From contig JAURHZ010000019.1 of NCBI GenBank assembly GCA_030833025.1, positions 1 to 16,669 of the forward strand: a DNA stretch of 16,669 bases, written 5' to 3'. Position numbers and translations under genes: made by a program. Below are positions 1-6,761 of the stretch, piece by piece (the stretch's first letter is position 1; every line of letters begins with the position of its first letter). The notes beneath the pieces are model-generated. The model saw only the letters and a list, made by a program, of their open reading frames with translations. It made no database searches and was not told the origin of the DNA. This DNA comes from Armatimonadota bacterium (GTDB taxonomy: Bacteria > Armatimonadota > Armatimonadia > Armatimonadales > Armatimonadaceae).

Positions 1-196
1 GATTCCAATTCCAAGCAATATATTTTTGTTCATTTTGATGTCCCTCAAACGTTGGCTGGCTTACTCCATCGCGCTTTGCAATGGTTGCTTCCGGCCAGAT
101 GTAAAGAACTGGTGCAATGAACATGCCAAAACTAGTATTGGCAAAAATATTTACTGGAAAATCTCCTACGACAATCCCCAAACCAATCGACTTCAC
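1..196 (-). CDS. Partial hypothetical protein, cut by the left edge
   Basis: One minus-strand frame stays open from a GTG at 196 to the window edge, about 65 codons; the other two minus frames are interrupted. The visible N-terminus begins VKSIGLGIVVGDFPVNIFAN and continues with a hydrophobic, aromatic-rich stretch. I recognise no family. It lies 45 bases downstream of the flavoprotein gene on the same strand. A TATTCT box (complement of 235-240) could serve as a -10, leaving a leader of about 30 bases. No good ribosome site precedes the GTG, and the region is more AT-rich than its neighbours, so start and reality are uncertain. A frame-1 ATG further upstream gives only a 25-codon peptide. 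Confidence 0.33.
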   Translation of the reverse strand, partial: MKSIGLGIVVGDFPVNIFANTSFGMFIAPVLYIWPEATIAKRDGVSQPTFEGHQNEQKYIAWNWN

Positions 197-241
197 GAAA
201 CATCACCATCGATGCAAACCTGTGCACAAGCAGCAGAATAT

Positions 242-1531
242 TTATTCAGATGGTGGTACTGCAGCGGCGGTCTTTCCAGCGACAAAGCCCGTAGACCAAG
301 CTGCCTGCAGGTTGTAGCCGCCAACAGGACCGGCAATGTCCAGAATCTCGCCACACAGATAAAGGCCTCTGACCTTTCGGCTCATCATCGTGCGGTTGTC
401 AACCTCAGCTAGCGAAACACCGCCGGCGACGACTTCTCCGCGCTCAAGAGGGACCGCCCGCACTTTGCCAAGAACCCATCCCTTCAATGCCACCACTAAG
501 CGTTGCCGGGCTTTGGCGATGAGATATGCGCCCTTTGTTTCCATGTCGAGCATCGCAACGCGCGCAATTGGCCGCGCAAGTCTCGCGGGTGCAACGCTCT
601 CAAGTAATGCCGCCACGGAGCGTCGGGGGTAGTTTAAGCACCACTTATCAATCTCAGCGCGGAGCTCATCTTCACGCATGTCAGGGAAGAGGTCGACTTC
701 TGCCAAGGATGCATCCGGCCACGCCTCTGCAATCTCACGCGACACGCCAAGGGACACAGGTCCGGAGATCCCCTTGTGTGTGAACAATAGGTCTCCCCGC
801 CATCGCATCCGCTCCTTGCCCTTATCCCCTTGCGCATTTACTGCGCGGGCACGTAGGACACAATCTCGGAGCGAGACACCACTCCAATCCGCTGCCCAGG
901 CTGGCGACTCTTCCGAATAAAGCGGAGCAAGGGCAGCGGTAAGGGGCACGATTGTGTGTCCAAGGGATGCCATCCACTTCCAGCCATCCCCGGTACACCC
1001 AGTCATCGGGTACGACGACCCACCAACCGCCACAATGACGGCATCCGCGCCAATACGACTGCCATCATCCATCTCAACGCCAATGGCTTTATCATTCGTA
1101 ACCAACAGGCCGTGGATTTTAGCACCAAGGACAACGTTTACCCCAGCTTCCCGAACGATAGCCTCCATGACCTCAACCACATCTTTTGCATCCGCTGGTG
1201 GCTCCGGAAAGATACGGCCATCCGGTCGCGTGTAAACTTCCATCCCCTTGTCCGTCAAAAGCTTTAGATAGTCATCATTCGAAAATTCGCGAAAGGAATT
1301 CCGGAGAAAATTCGCTTCGTTGTGGCGAAATTTGTTCCGCACATCGTCCATCGGACCTGCGTGGCAAAGGTTACACTTCCCGCCACCCGAGATGAGAATC
1401 TTGGTACCAAGGCGCTCCATTTTTTCAAGCAGGGTTACGTGCGCGCCAGCTTGAGCCGCTGCCCACGCAGCTAGCATCCCCGCCGCACCACCGCCAACCA
1501 CAACCACTCTCTGCTGCTTTACATCATCCAC
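242..1531 (-). CDS. NAD(P)/FAD-dependent oxidoreductase, HI0933/BaiN-like flavoprotein
   Basis: A 429-residue flavoprotein of the HI0933 (BaiN/YhiN) family, predicted cytosolic; the physiological substrate is unknown for most members. The N-terminus holds the dinucleotide-binding motif VVVVGGGAAGMLAAW (residues 9-23), followed by the family signature GTKILISGGGKCN, with the acidic LLEK segment between them that usually contacts the FAD ribose. The C-terminus carries LYLCGEILDIAGPVGGYN, the conserved second FAD-contact block. Length is normal for the family. The start is a GTG ten bases after the sua5 stop; an earlier ATG and GTG nearby lie in frames that stop at once. It is probably the second gene of a sua5 operon. 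The family is certain; the reaction is not. Confidence 0.9.
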   Translation of the reverse strand: MDDVKQQRVVVVGGGAAGMLAAWAAAQAGAHVTLLEKMERLGTKILISGGGKCNLCHAGPMDDVRNKFRHNEANFLRNSFREFSNDDYLKLLTDKGMEVYTRPDGRIFPEPPADAKDVVEVMEAIVREAGVNVVLGAKIHGLLVTNDKAIGVEMDDGSRIGADAVIVAVGGSSYPMTGCTGDGWKWMASLGHTIVPLTAALAPLYSEESPAWAADWSGVSLRDCVLRARAVNAQGDKGKERMRWRGDLLFTHKGISGPVSLGVSREIAEAWPDASLAEVDLFPDMREDELRAEIDKWCLNYPRRSVAALLESVAPARLARPIARVAMLDMETKGAYLIAKARQRLVVALKGWVLGKVRAVPLERGEVVAGGVSLAEVDNRTMMSRKVRGLYLCGEILDIAGPVGGYNLQAAWSTGFVAGKTAAAVPPSE

Positions 1532-1541
1532 TCTGGAACAC

Positions 1542-2546
1542 TCATTTCTTTCCCGAATCCATCACACCCGCTGGCTTTGTCACCGCAGCCCGGCGTAACC
1601 GATCAGCAACTGCAACCCAAGCTGGACCTGTAGGCAATCCAGCAACGACAATTCGTCGGGCACCAGCATCATCTGCCTGATGCATCGCCGCGTAGAGTCG
1701 TGCCGCTACAGCCTTTGGGTCCATCCCCAGTGCAACAACCCGCTCGCCTTGCGGTGGGTTCTCTCCCATCCACAAAAGCCAAACACTGTTATCGGCCACC
1801 ATCTCCATGGCCGGAATTTCGCCAAATGGCAAAACATCCACGGGGCACCGGGGAGCATAGTGACGGACGGCCTGCCCTGGGGAACGCGCCGGCCCGGCCC
1901 CGCGCATCGCACCCGCCGCAGCCACCGCAACCACCTCAGCAATGTCCGCCTCAGAAACATCTCCAGGACGCAGCACGATGGCAACATCACCGGTAACATC
2001 CACCACCGTCGACTCGATACCAACTTGGCAATCACCGCCATCGATGATTAACAGGTCATCCACCCAGTCACCAAGCCCCGCAGCAACGTGTACGGCTAGC
2101 GTTGGTGAAATCGCCTCCGAACGATTCGCACTCGGAGCCGCAACCGGGCATCCAGCCGCCGCAATCAACGCACGCGCTCCATCGTGGGCAGGAATCCGAA
2201 TCCCAACCGTCGACCCACCCGCCATCACAATAGACGGCACATCCATCGATGCTCTTACAACCAATGTAAGCGGTCCGGGCCAAAAACGCTGTGCCAATGC
2301 ATCCGCAAGCGGTGTCCACTCCGTAGATAACGCCCGCGCCGACGCAATATCTGCCACGTGCACAATCACCGGATTCGTAGCTGGCCGGCCCTTAGCCTCG
2401 AAAATAGCCGCTACAGCCTCGGCATTTAGCGCATCCGCACCCAAGCCATAAACCGTCTCGGTAGGAAATGCAATCAGCTGCCCGGTACGCAAACGCGCTG
2501 CAGCCTCCGTGAGACCCGCATCCAATGTCAAAATCCTTGCTGCCAC
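1542..2546 (-). CDS. sua5: Threonylcarbamoyl-AMP synthase, Sua5/TsaC2 type
   Basis: Makes threonylcarbamoyl-AMP from threonine, bicarbonate and ATP, the first step of t6A37 modification in ANN-decoding tRNAs. The YrdC domain fills about residues 1-205: FPTETVYGLGADA near residue 26, the KGRP nucleotide-binding segment near residue 51, and PSANRSEAISPT near residue 141. A linker with RSPGQAVRHYAP near residue 217 leads into the C-terminal Sua5 domain, so this is the long two-domain form (334 residues) rather than short TsaC. The frame is open for another 77 codons upstream, but homology starts just after a GTG at 2546. An extended -10 (TAGACT) lies seven bases before it, which argues for a leaderless start there. 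Likely cotranscribed with the flavoprotein downstream. Confidence 0.93.
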   Translation of the reverse strand: MAARILTLDAGLTEAAARLRTGQLIAFPTETVYGLGADALNAEAVAAIFEAKGRPATNPVIVHVADIASARALSTEWTPLADALAQRFWPGPLTLVVRASMDVPSIVMAGGSTVGIRIPAHDGARALIAAAGCPVAAPSANRSEAISPTLAVHVAAGLGDWVDDLLIIDGGDCQVGIESTVVDVTGDVAIVLRPGDVSEADIAEVVAVAAAGAMRGAGPARSPGQAVRHYAPRCPVDVLPFGEIPAMEMVADNSVWLLWMGENPPQGERVVALGMDPKAVAARLYAAMHQADDAGARRIVVAGLPTGPAWVAVADRLRRAAVTKPAGVMDSGKK

Positions 2547-2553
2547 TGGGTTT

Positions 2554-2562
2554 AGTCTACCA
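2554..2562 (-). promoter_or_regulatory. Extended -10 promoter for sua5, probably leaderless
   Basis: On the minus strand the sequence TGGTAGACT (extended -10, hexamer TAGACT at 2554-2559) ends seven bases before the GTG at 2546, so transcription should start at or next to the start codon. No convincing -35 is seen, as is usual when a TGn extension is present. It faces the plus-strand promoter at 2605-2610. Confidence 0.5.
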
Positions 2563-2604
2563 GTGATGCCCACCGGTGAAGTTCTTCCCCGGTGTGTGGC
2601 GGGA

Positions 2605-2610
2605 TATAAC
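2605..2610 (+). promoter_or_regulatory. -10 box (TATAAC) for esterase gene, leaderless spacing
   Basis: TATAAC followed by five bases (AGAAC) and then the ATG at 2616. With the usual 6-7 base distance from -10 to the transcription start, the mRNA would begin at the ATG. The same geometry is seen at pyk (9836-9841). The -35 region (about 2582-2587) is weak. Confidence 0.5.
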
Positions 2611-2615
2611 AGAAC

Positions 2616-3473
2616 ATGGATTTTGTGTATATCCCTGGGACGTCCACATCTGTGCGCGCCATCCGGCAGCGAAACGAAAAGCATCTGATGGCCGTTGTTC
2701 CGCGTCCGATCCGAAACACCCCCACGATTTTCCTTTGTGGGGATTCCACGATGAAAAATGGAACAAAGGGGCAGCAAGGCTGGGGAGACCCTTTCTCACA
2801 GCGCGTCACTAGCTCGAAAATGGCTGTCGACAACCGCGCCCGTGGCGGTCGCTCAAGCCGAACATTTCTTACCGAAGGCCTCTGGGAAAATGTCAGTAAG
2901 TCCGTTCGGGCAGGAGATATTGTTGTCTTGCAGTTCGGGCACAACGATGGCGGTGGCCTCAATGATTCGCGCCGCCGGGCCAGCCTAAAAGGCAACGGGG
3001 ATGAAGCGGCGGGCAGCCTCGATGCCATGGGACGCCCAGAAACTGTTCTGACATTTGGTGCCTATTTACGCCGGATGTCCCGAGAGGCTCTCGACCGCGG
3101 AGCACATGTCCTTCTTCTCACTCCCGTGCCACGCAACCGCTGGGCCGCAGGAAAAGTGATTCGCTCCACCGGCGACTACGCTCGCTGGACCCGGGAGGCG
3201 GGGCAGCGCGCACGCGTACCCGTCTTGGACTTGAATGCGCTGGTCGCGGATGCCTATGATGCCATCGGGGAACAAAGCGTAGCGCCATTGTTTTTTGGTG
3301 ATTGGACACACACAAGCCCGGATGGCGCAGCATTCACCGCCAATATCCTCCACCGGGCACTCATCGATTGTAAAGACCTCCGCTGGACCGCTCTGCTGGA
3401 AGCAGCAAGCCCAGCAACTGCCACCCCTATCCCGGACCTCAAACCCGGAAAACACTACCTGAGCCTGCCATAA
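2616..3473 (+). CDS. SGNH/GDSL hydrolase, rhamnogalacturonan acetylesterase-like
   Basis: A 285-residue SGNH esterase resembling CE12 rhamnogalacturonan acetylesterases, which remove acetyl groups from pectin backbones. Block I is FLCGDSTMKNG with nucleophile Ser at about residue 44. The following QGWGDPF is typical of CE12. Block III is QFGHND near residue 107. Block V is DWTHTSPDG near residue 229, supplying catalytic Asp and His. No signal peptide is visible, so it may act on imported oligosaccharides. I chose the ATG at 2616 because a TATAAC box sits five bases upstream; this leaves a 34-residue basic leader before the conserved fold. An internal ATG at 2688 would give the more usual N-terminus and is a real alternative. 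It overlaps the downstream kinase gene by one base (TAATG). Confidence 0.85.
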   Translation: MDFVYIPGTSTSVRAIRQRNEKHLMAVVPRPIRNTPTIFLCGDSTMKNGTKGQQGWGDPFSQRVTSSKMAVDNRARGGRSSRTFLTEGLWENVSKSVRAGDIVVLQFGHNDGGGLNDSRRRASLKGNGDEAAGSLDAMGRPETVLTFGAYLRRMSREALDRGAHVLLLTPVPRNRWAAGKVIRSTGDYARWTREAGQRARVPVLDLNALVADAYDAIGEQSVAPLFFGDWTHTSPDGAAFTANILHRALIDCKDLRWTALLEAASPATATPIPDLKPGKHYLSLP

Positions 3474-4858
3474 TGCAAATGACACTTGGAATTGATATTG
3501 GGACATCCAGTGTCCGCGTAGCAGCGTTCCCTACGGGCAGTTGGGACTTCCTCAGTGAAACGCTGGGCTCACGCAGCATGCCGGTGGCACGCGGCACGGA
3601 TGGAAGTGAAACCGTCGATCCTTACGACCTGCTCAATGCAGTCATTGGTGCGATGGATGACTGCCTCGCTCAACTCCCCCCTACAGCCACCATTGATGCT
3701 ATTGGAACCAGCTGCTTTTGGCATTCTGTGGTCCCGGTAAGTGCCGGTGGATCACCAATGGGTCCGATTCTTCTTTGGAGTGACCGTCGCAGCGGAGACA
3801 TCGTCGACACGCTTCGCACCGAACAACCAGACCTCCCAAATGTCACCGGCTGTCCATGGCATGCAAGTTTTGCCATCGCAAAGCTCGAATGGTGGAAACG
3901 GAGCGGCTTTCCGCAACCTCACCGCTGGCTATCGCCCGCTGAGTGGGTCGAGAGTCAACTGCTCCTCGATGCCGCCGGTCCCAGCACATGTATGGCAAGC
4001 GCAAGCGGATGCATGGATCAGGCAGGTCAATGCTGGCTCGATGCCTATGCAAGTGTTTTGAATCCAATCTCCGATGTTCCGCGTGTCGCGCTGATGCCTG
4101 TATATATAAAGCGCTGGCCCGCTCTCCTCGATGTTCCGTGGGTACCGGCGATTGGGGATGGCGCTGCAGCTAACCTGGGAACGGGACACTGGCAGGATGG
4201 CCGTATCACTGTGACGGTAGGGACATCGGTTGCGGTGCGACGCTGCTGTGATGGCCCGATGCCTCATCGCCCGGATGGACTTTGGCGCTACCAGCTGGGA
4301 CCGGAGCGCTGGCTGGTAGGAGGTGCATCTAGTAATGGTGGCTCCGTCTGGCAATGGCTGTGTACGCACCTAAAGTTCGATCCCAATGCCCTTGCGGACT
4401 TGCGGAGCAAGCCACCCACCGTTACGGTGCTACCTTACTATAGTGGTGAGCGAGCCCCTTGGTGGCAGGACCACCTTACGGCATCTATCCACGGACTGAC
4501 CGCTGGGACATCCGGTGAAGAAATCGCCCTCGCACACCTCGAAGCCATCGCAGTTCACACATCCTGGATTGCCTCAAAATTAGGCGTTGGCACGGGCAGT
4601 GTTCTTGCCGCAAGTGGAAATGCGCTGCAGCATTCGCCACTCCTCACGCAGTGCATCGCGGATGCCTGTGGTTGCACCGTTGAGCAACAAGAAACAGGCG
4701 AGCAAAGCTTGATTGGTGCTGCACGCTGGGCAATGCATATTATCAACAACTATGAATTAACAAACTCTGATGTTAATATTTATGAAAAAGTTGCATCAAG
4801 CACAGATGGCGCTAGCAGAATGCAACAAATAGCCTTAACGATGAATGGATTCCTTTGA
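3473..4858 (+). CDS. FGGY-family carbohydrate kinase, gluconokinase-like
   Basis: A 461-residue FGGY sugar kinase of the hexokinase/actin fold, transferring phosphate from ATP to a sugar or sugar acid. The phosphate-1 loop is GIDIGTSSVR (residues 6-15). Substrate and ATP blocks are GDGAAANLG and VTVGTSVAVRR near residues 227-250, then GGASSNGGSVWQWL and PYYSGERAPWW. The adenosine block is ASGNALQHSPLL near residue 378. The VGTSxAVR and GGAxxNGG blocks and the GERAPWW segment resemble FGGY gluconokinases more than xylulose or glycerol kinases, but substrate cannot be fixed from sequence. Its ATG overlaps the esterase stop, so the two are translationally coupled. The last 40 codons are markedly AT-richer than the rest. 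Confidence 0.88.
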   Translation: MQMTLGIDIGTSSVRVAAFPTGSWDFLSETLGSRSMPVARGTDGSETVDPYDLLNAVIGAMDDCLAQLPPTATIDAIGTSCFWHSVVPVSAGGSPMGPILLWSDRRSGDIVDTLRTEQPDLPNVTGCPWHASFAIAKLEWWKRSGFPQPHRWLSPAEWVESQLLLDAAGPSTCMASASGCMDQAGQCWLDAYASVLNPISDVPRVALMPVYIKRWPALLDVPWVPAIGDGAAANLGTGHWQDGRITVTVGTSVAVRRCCDGPMPHRPDGLWRYQLGPERWLVGGASSNGGSVWQWLCTHLKFDPNALADLRSKPPTVTVLPYYSGERAPWWQDHLTASIHGLTAGTSGEEIALAHLEAIAVHTSWIASKLGVGTGSVLAASGNALQHSPLLTQCIADACGCTVEQQETGEQSLIGAARWAMHIINNYELTNSDVNIYEKVASSTDGASRMQQIALTMNGFL

Positions 4859-5084
4859 TATTGATTATCCTAGATTAAATTTCAAAAGTTATTACCAAGC
4901 ATCATATGTATCATTTAATAATACTTATCACATAACAGAGTAACTTAAACAGCATTAGACACCAATAAGACATCACATTAAACATTAGTACAAATTAAGG
5001 CTGAATAGGTAATACCAAGAGAATTCATCTATCAATAATTAACAACAAGGAAGTAGACAACCAGCATAATGGCTTCTGGCCCTG
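4859..5084. other. AT-rich convergent intergenic region
   Basis: This stretch separates the ends of two converging genes. It is far more AT-rich than the flanking genes, and the AT-rich composition begins inside the kinase gene at about 4735. All frames are broken often, no tRNA-like fold is seen, and I found no GC-rich hairpin followed by a T-run that would be a convincing terminator. A short near-repeat (TATTACCAAG at about 4893 and TAATACCAAG at about 5010) is the only structure noticed. Confidence 0.6.
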
Positions 5085-5870
5085 CTAATAGTCACGCGAG
5101 AAGCGATATCTCAGAAGGGCACTAAAGGCATCAAATGCATCCGTCCACTTGATCTTCTTCCCTTGCGCCTCCGTGCGAGCCGAATAGGAAATCGGAACTT
5201 CATGGATAGCATGCCCTCGTCGGAGAACCTTCATGGTGATTTCGGGGCAGAAATCAAACCGTCTGGCATGCAGCGGCACCAGCTTTAGCATTTGCGTACG
5301 GAAGACCTTGTAGCACGTAGCCTCATCAGAGATTCCCGCACCCGGGACAAGCACATTCGTCGTAATCGTCAAAATGCGATTTGCCAGCCAGTTTGTCAGC
5401 TTCATGTTCTCGGGATGGCGACGCTTAAGGAAGCGACTACCATAGACAACCTGAACCGCAGGTTTATTGAAAACTTCGACTAAGCGGACATAGTCAAGCG
5501 GCTCGTACTCGAGGTCGGCATCCTGGACAATAAACAGCTCTCCCGCCGCGTGCTCAATCGCAGTCATAATCGCTGCGCCCTTGCCCTGATTGACATCGTG
5601 CAGCACTACCCGAACACGAGCATCGGTTCCCGCTATCTGCTCCATCAAGACTTCTCGGCTGCCATCCGTCGAGCCATCATCTACGTACAGAATCTCAAGG
5701 TCGAGTGGCACACTCAATATGCGCTTGTGGATTTCAAGTAGCGTAGCCAGCTCGTTAAACACGGGAACGGCTACCGTTAATAGCGGCTTCTTGGCCAATA
5801 TTGGATGCTCTGAACCGCTCTGTTCCACGGCGCATTGTATCTGCCAAGTGGCAAATTCGTGGATGCCCAT
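5085..5870 (-). CDS. Glycosyltransferase family 2, DPM1-like
   Basis: A 261-residue GT-A glycosyltransferase of family 2, closest in style to dolichyl/polyprenyl-phosphate mannose synthases. The nucleotide-binding start is LLTVAVPVFNE (residues 30-40). DDGSTDG at 64-70 and QDADLEYEP at 116-124 give the acidic motifs that bind UDP- or GDP-sugar and metal. VYGSRF and the ITMKVLRRG-type segment near the C-terminus match the DPM1 branch. No transmembrane segment is visible, so it is soluble or peripheral, acting at the cytoplasmic face on a lipid or glycan acceptor. The ATG at 5870 has no clear ribosome site; a TTG in front of AKKPLLTV would give a start that matches homologues more closely. It diverges from ppgK and could use GDP-sugars made further right, which is only inference. 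Confidence 0.87.
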   Translation of the reverse strand: MGIHEFATWQIQCAVEQSGSEHPILAKKPLLTVAVPVFNELATLLEIHKRILSVPLDLEILYVDDGSTDGSREVLMEQIAGTDARVRVVLHDVNQGKGAAIMTAIEHAAGELFIVQDADLEYEPLDYVRLVEVFNKPAVQVVYGSRFLKRRHPENMKLTNWLANRILTITTNVLVPGAGISDEATCYKVFRTQMLKLVPLHARRFDFCPEITMKVLRRGHAIHEVPISYSARTEAQGKKIKWTDAFDAFSALLRYRFSRDY

Positions 5871-5873
5871 GTG

Positions 5874-5901
5874 TTAACGCAGTAAGCATCCGATGTAGAA
5901 T
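5874..5901 (+). promoter_or_regulatory. Candidate promoter of ppgK
   Basis: TTAACG (5874-5879) and TAGAAT (5896-5901) with a 16-base spacer match the housekeeping consensus at 4 of 6 and 5 of 6 positions. Initiation near 5908 would give a leader of about 47 bases. The leader contains the small hairpin CAGAC-ATTTGC-GTCTG (5911-5926). Confidence 0.42.
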
Positions 5902-5942
5902 GCACGGCATCAGACATTTGCGTCTGTTTGATGTCAGATTTC

Positions 5943-5947
5943 AGGAG
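5943..5947 (+). promoter_or_regulatory. Ribosome binding site deciding the ppgK start
   Basis: AGGAG lies seven bases before the ATG at 5955. This favours that ATG over the in-frame TTG at 5928 and ATG at 5931, which lack such a site. Confidence 0.65.
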
Positions 5948-5954
5948 ATTCGCC

Positions 5955-6761
5955 ATGGCGGACGAGCAGCTTACAGCCCCTACAACCACGACAGCCCACA
6001 TCGAATCGCAGAGCAGCGCTTTGCCAGTAACGCAAGTCCTCGGAATTGATATCGGCGGCACGGGTGTCAAGGGTGCCCCAGTTGACATCACGACTGGAGA
6101 GCTCCTTGCAGAACGCCTGCGTATCGAAACTCCGCAGCCAGCAACCCCGGATGCCGTTGCTGCTGTCGTCGCGCAAATAGCTGCCCATTTCAACTGGACC
6201 GGTCCAATCGGTGTTGGCTTTCCAGGTGTCATCAAGGATGGCGTTGTCAAAACAGCCGCAAATGTCGACAAGTCGTGGATTGATGTAGATGCATCCAAGT
6301 TGATTGCCGATGTAACTGGCAGCCCGAAAGTCTGTATTGGCAACGATGCCGATGTCGCGGGACTCGCGGAAGTAACCTTTGGCGCCGGGAAAGACAACCC
6401 AGGCTTTGTCATCATGATCACCCTTGGCACCGGGATTGGTTCTGCATTCTTCTTCAATGGCAAGCTCCTCCCCAACATGGAGTTTGGCCATGTCGAAGTC
6501 GGTGGTAAAAATGCTGAGTCATGGGCATCCGATGCTGCCCGTGAGCGAGAAGACCTCAAGTGGGAGAAGTGGGGCAAGCGCGTTGATCGTGTCCTCCACA
6601 CCATTGAAGACCTCGTCTGGCCAGACCTCTTTATCGTGGGCGGTGGTGTGAGCAAGAAAAGTGAAAAATTCTTCCCACAATTCACGCTACGTACGCCCAT
6701 TGTTACGGCTAACTTCCTAAACGATGCCGGCATTGTGGGTGCCGCGCTGCACGCAAAATGA
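5955..6761 (+). CDS. ppgK: Polyphosphate glucokinase (ROK family)
   Basis: Phosphorylates glucose to glucose-6-phosphate using inorganic polyphosphate, and usually ATP, in the cytosol. The 268-residue protein has a 27-residue polar, Thr-rich leader. Then come the phosphate loop LGIDIGGTGVKG (29-40), the polyphosphate-glucokinase signature TAANVDKSW, the catalytic-base block GNDADVAGLAE, LGTGIGSAFF, and EFGHVEVGG, the ROK glucose-binding signature with glutamate and histidine. The zinc-binding cysteine cluster of most ROK sugar kinases is absent, as expected for PPGK. There is no helix-turn-helix, so it is not a ROK repressor. WPDLFIVGGGVSKK near the C-terminus is typical. It overlaps the M24 peptidase gene by four bases (ATGA), implying one transcript. 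Confidence 0.94.
   Translation: MADEQLTAPTTTTAHIESQSSALPVTQVLGIDIGGTGVKGAPVDITTGELLAERLRIETPQPATPDAVAAVVAQIAAHFNWTGPIGVGFPGVIKDGVVKTAANVDKSWIDVDASKLIADVTGSPKVCIGNDADVAGLAEVTFGAGKDNPGFVIMITLGTGIGSAFFFNGKLLPNMEFGHVEVGGKNAESWASDAAREREDLKWEKWGKRVDRVLHTIEDLVWPDLFIVGGGVSKKSEKFFPQFTLRTPIVTANFLNDAGIVGAALHAK

Noticed and set aside
26..412. Plus-strand open frame at the left edge
   Set aside because: Runs into the antisense strand of the flavoprotein C-terminus; no family resemblance, and the minus frame is the more natural reading.
1942..2451. Plus-strand open frame of 169 codons opposite sua5
   Set aside because: Antisense shadow of a conserved gene; low-complexity Ala/Ser/Thr-rich translation.
2552..3028. 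Minus-strand open frame of 158 codons opposite the esterase gene
   Set aside because: Antisense to the SGNH motifs and overlapping the divergent promoter region.
3929..4369. Minus-strand open frame of 146 codons opposite the FGGY kinase
   Set aside because: Antisense shadow within a conserved kinase gene.
4859..5084. Possible small RNA, tRNA or mobile-element remnant in the AT-rich gap
   Set aside because: No cloverleaf, terminal inverted repeats, target duplications or transposase fragments could be found.
5955..6761. ROK-family transcriptional repressor as an alternative call for ppgK
   Set aside because: No helix-turn-helix domain; the TAANVDKSW and EFGHVEVGG blocks fit polyphosphate glucokinase.
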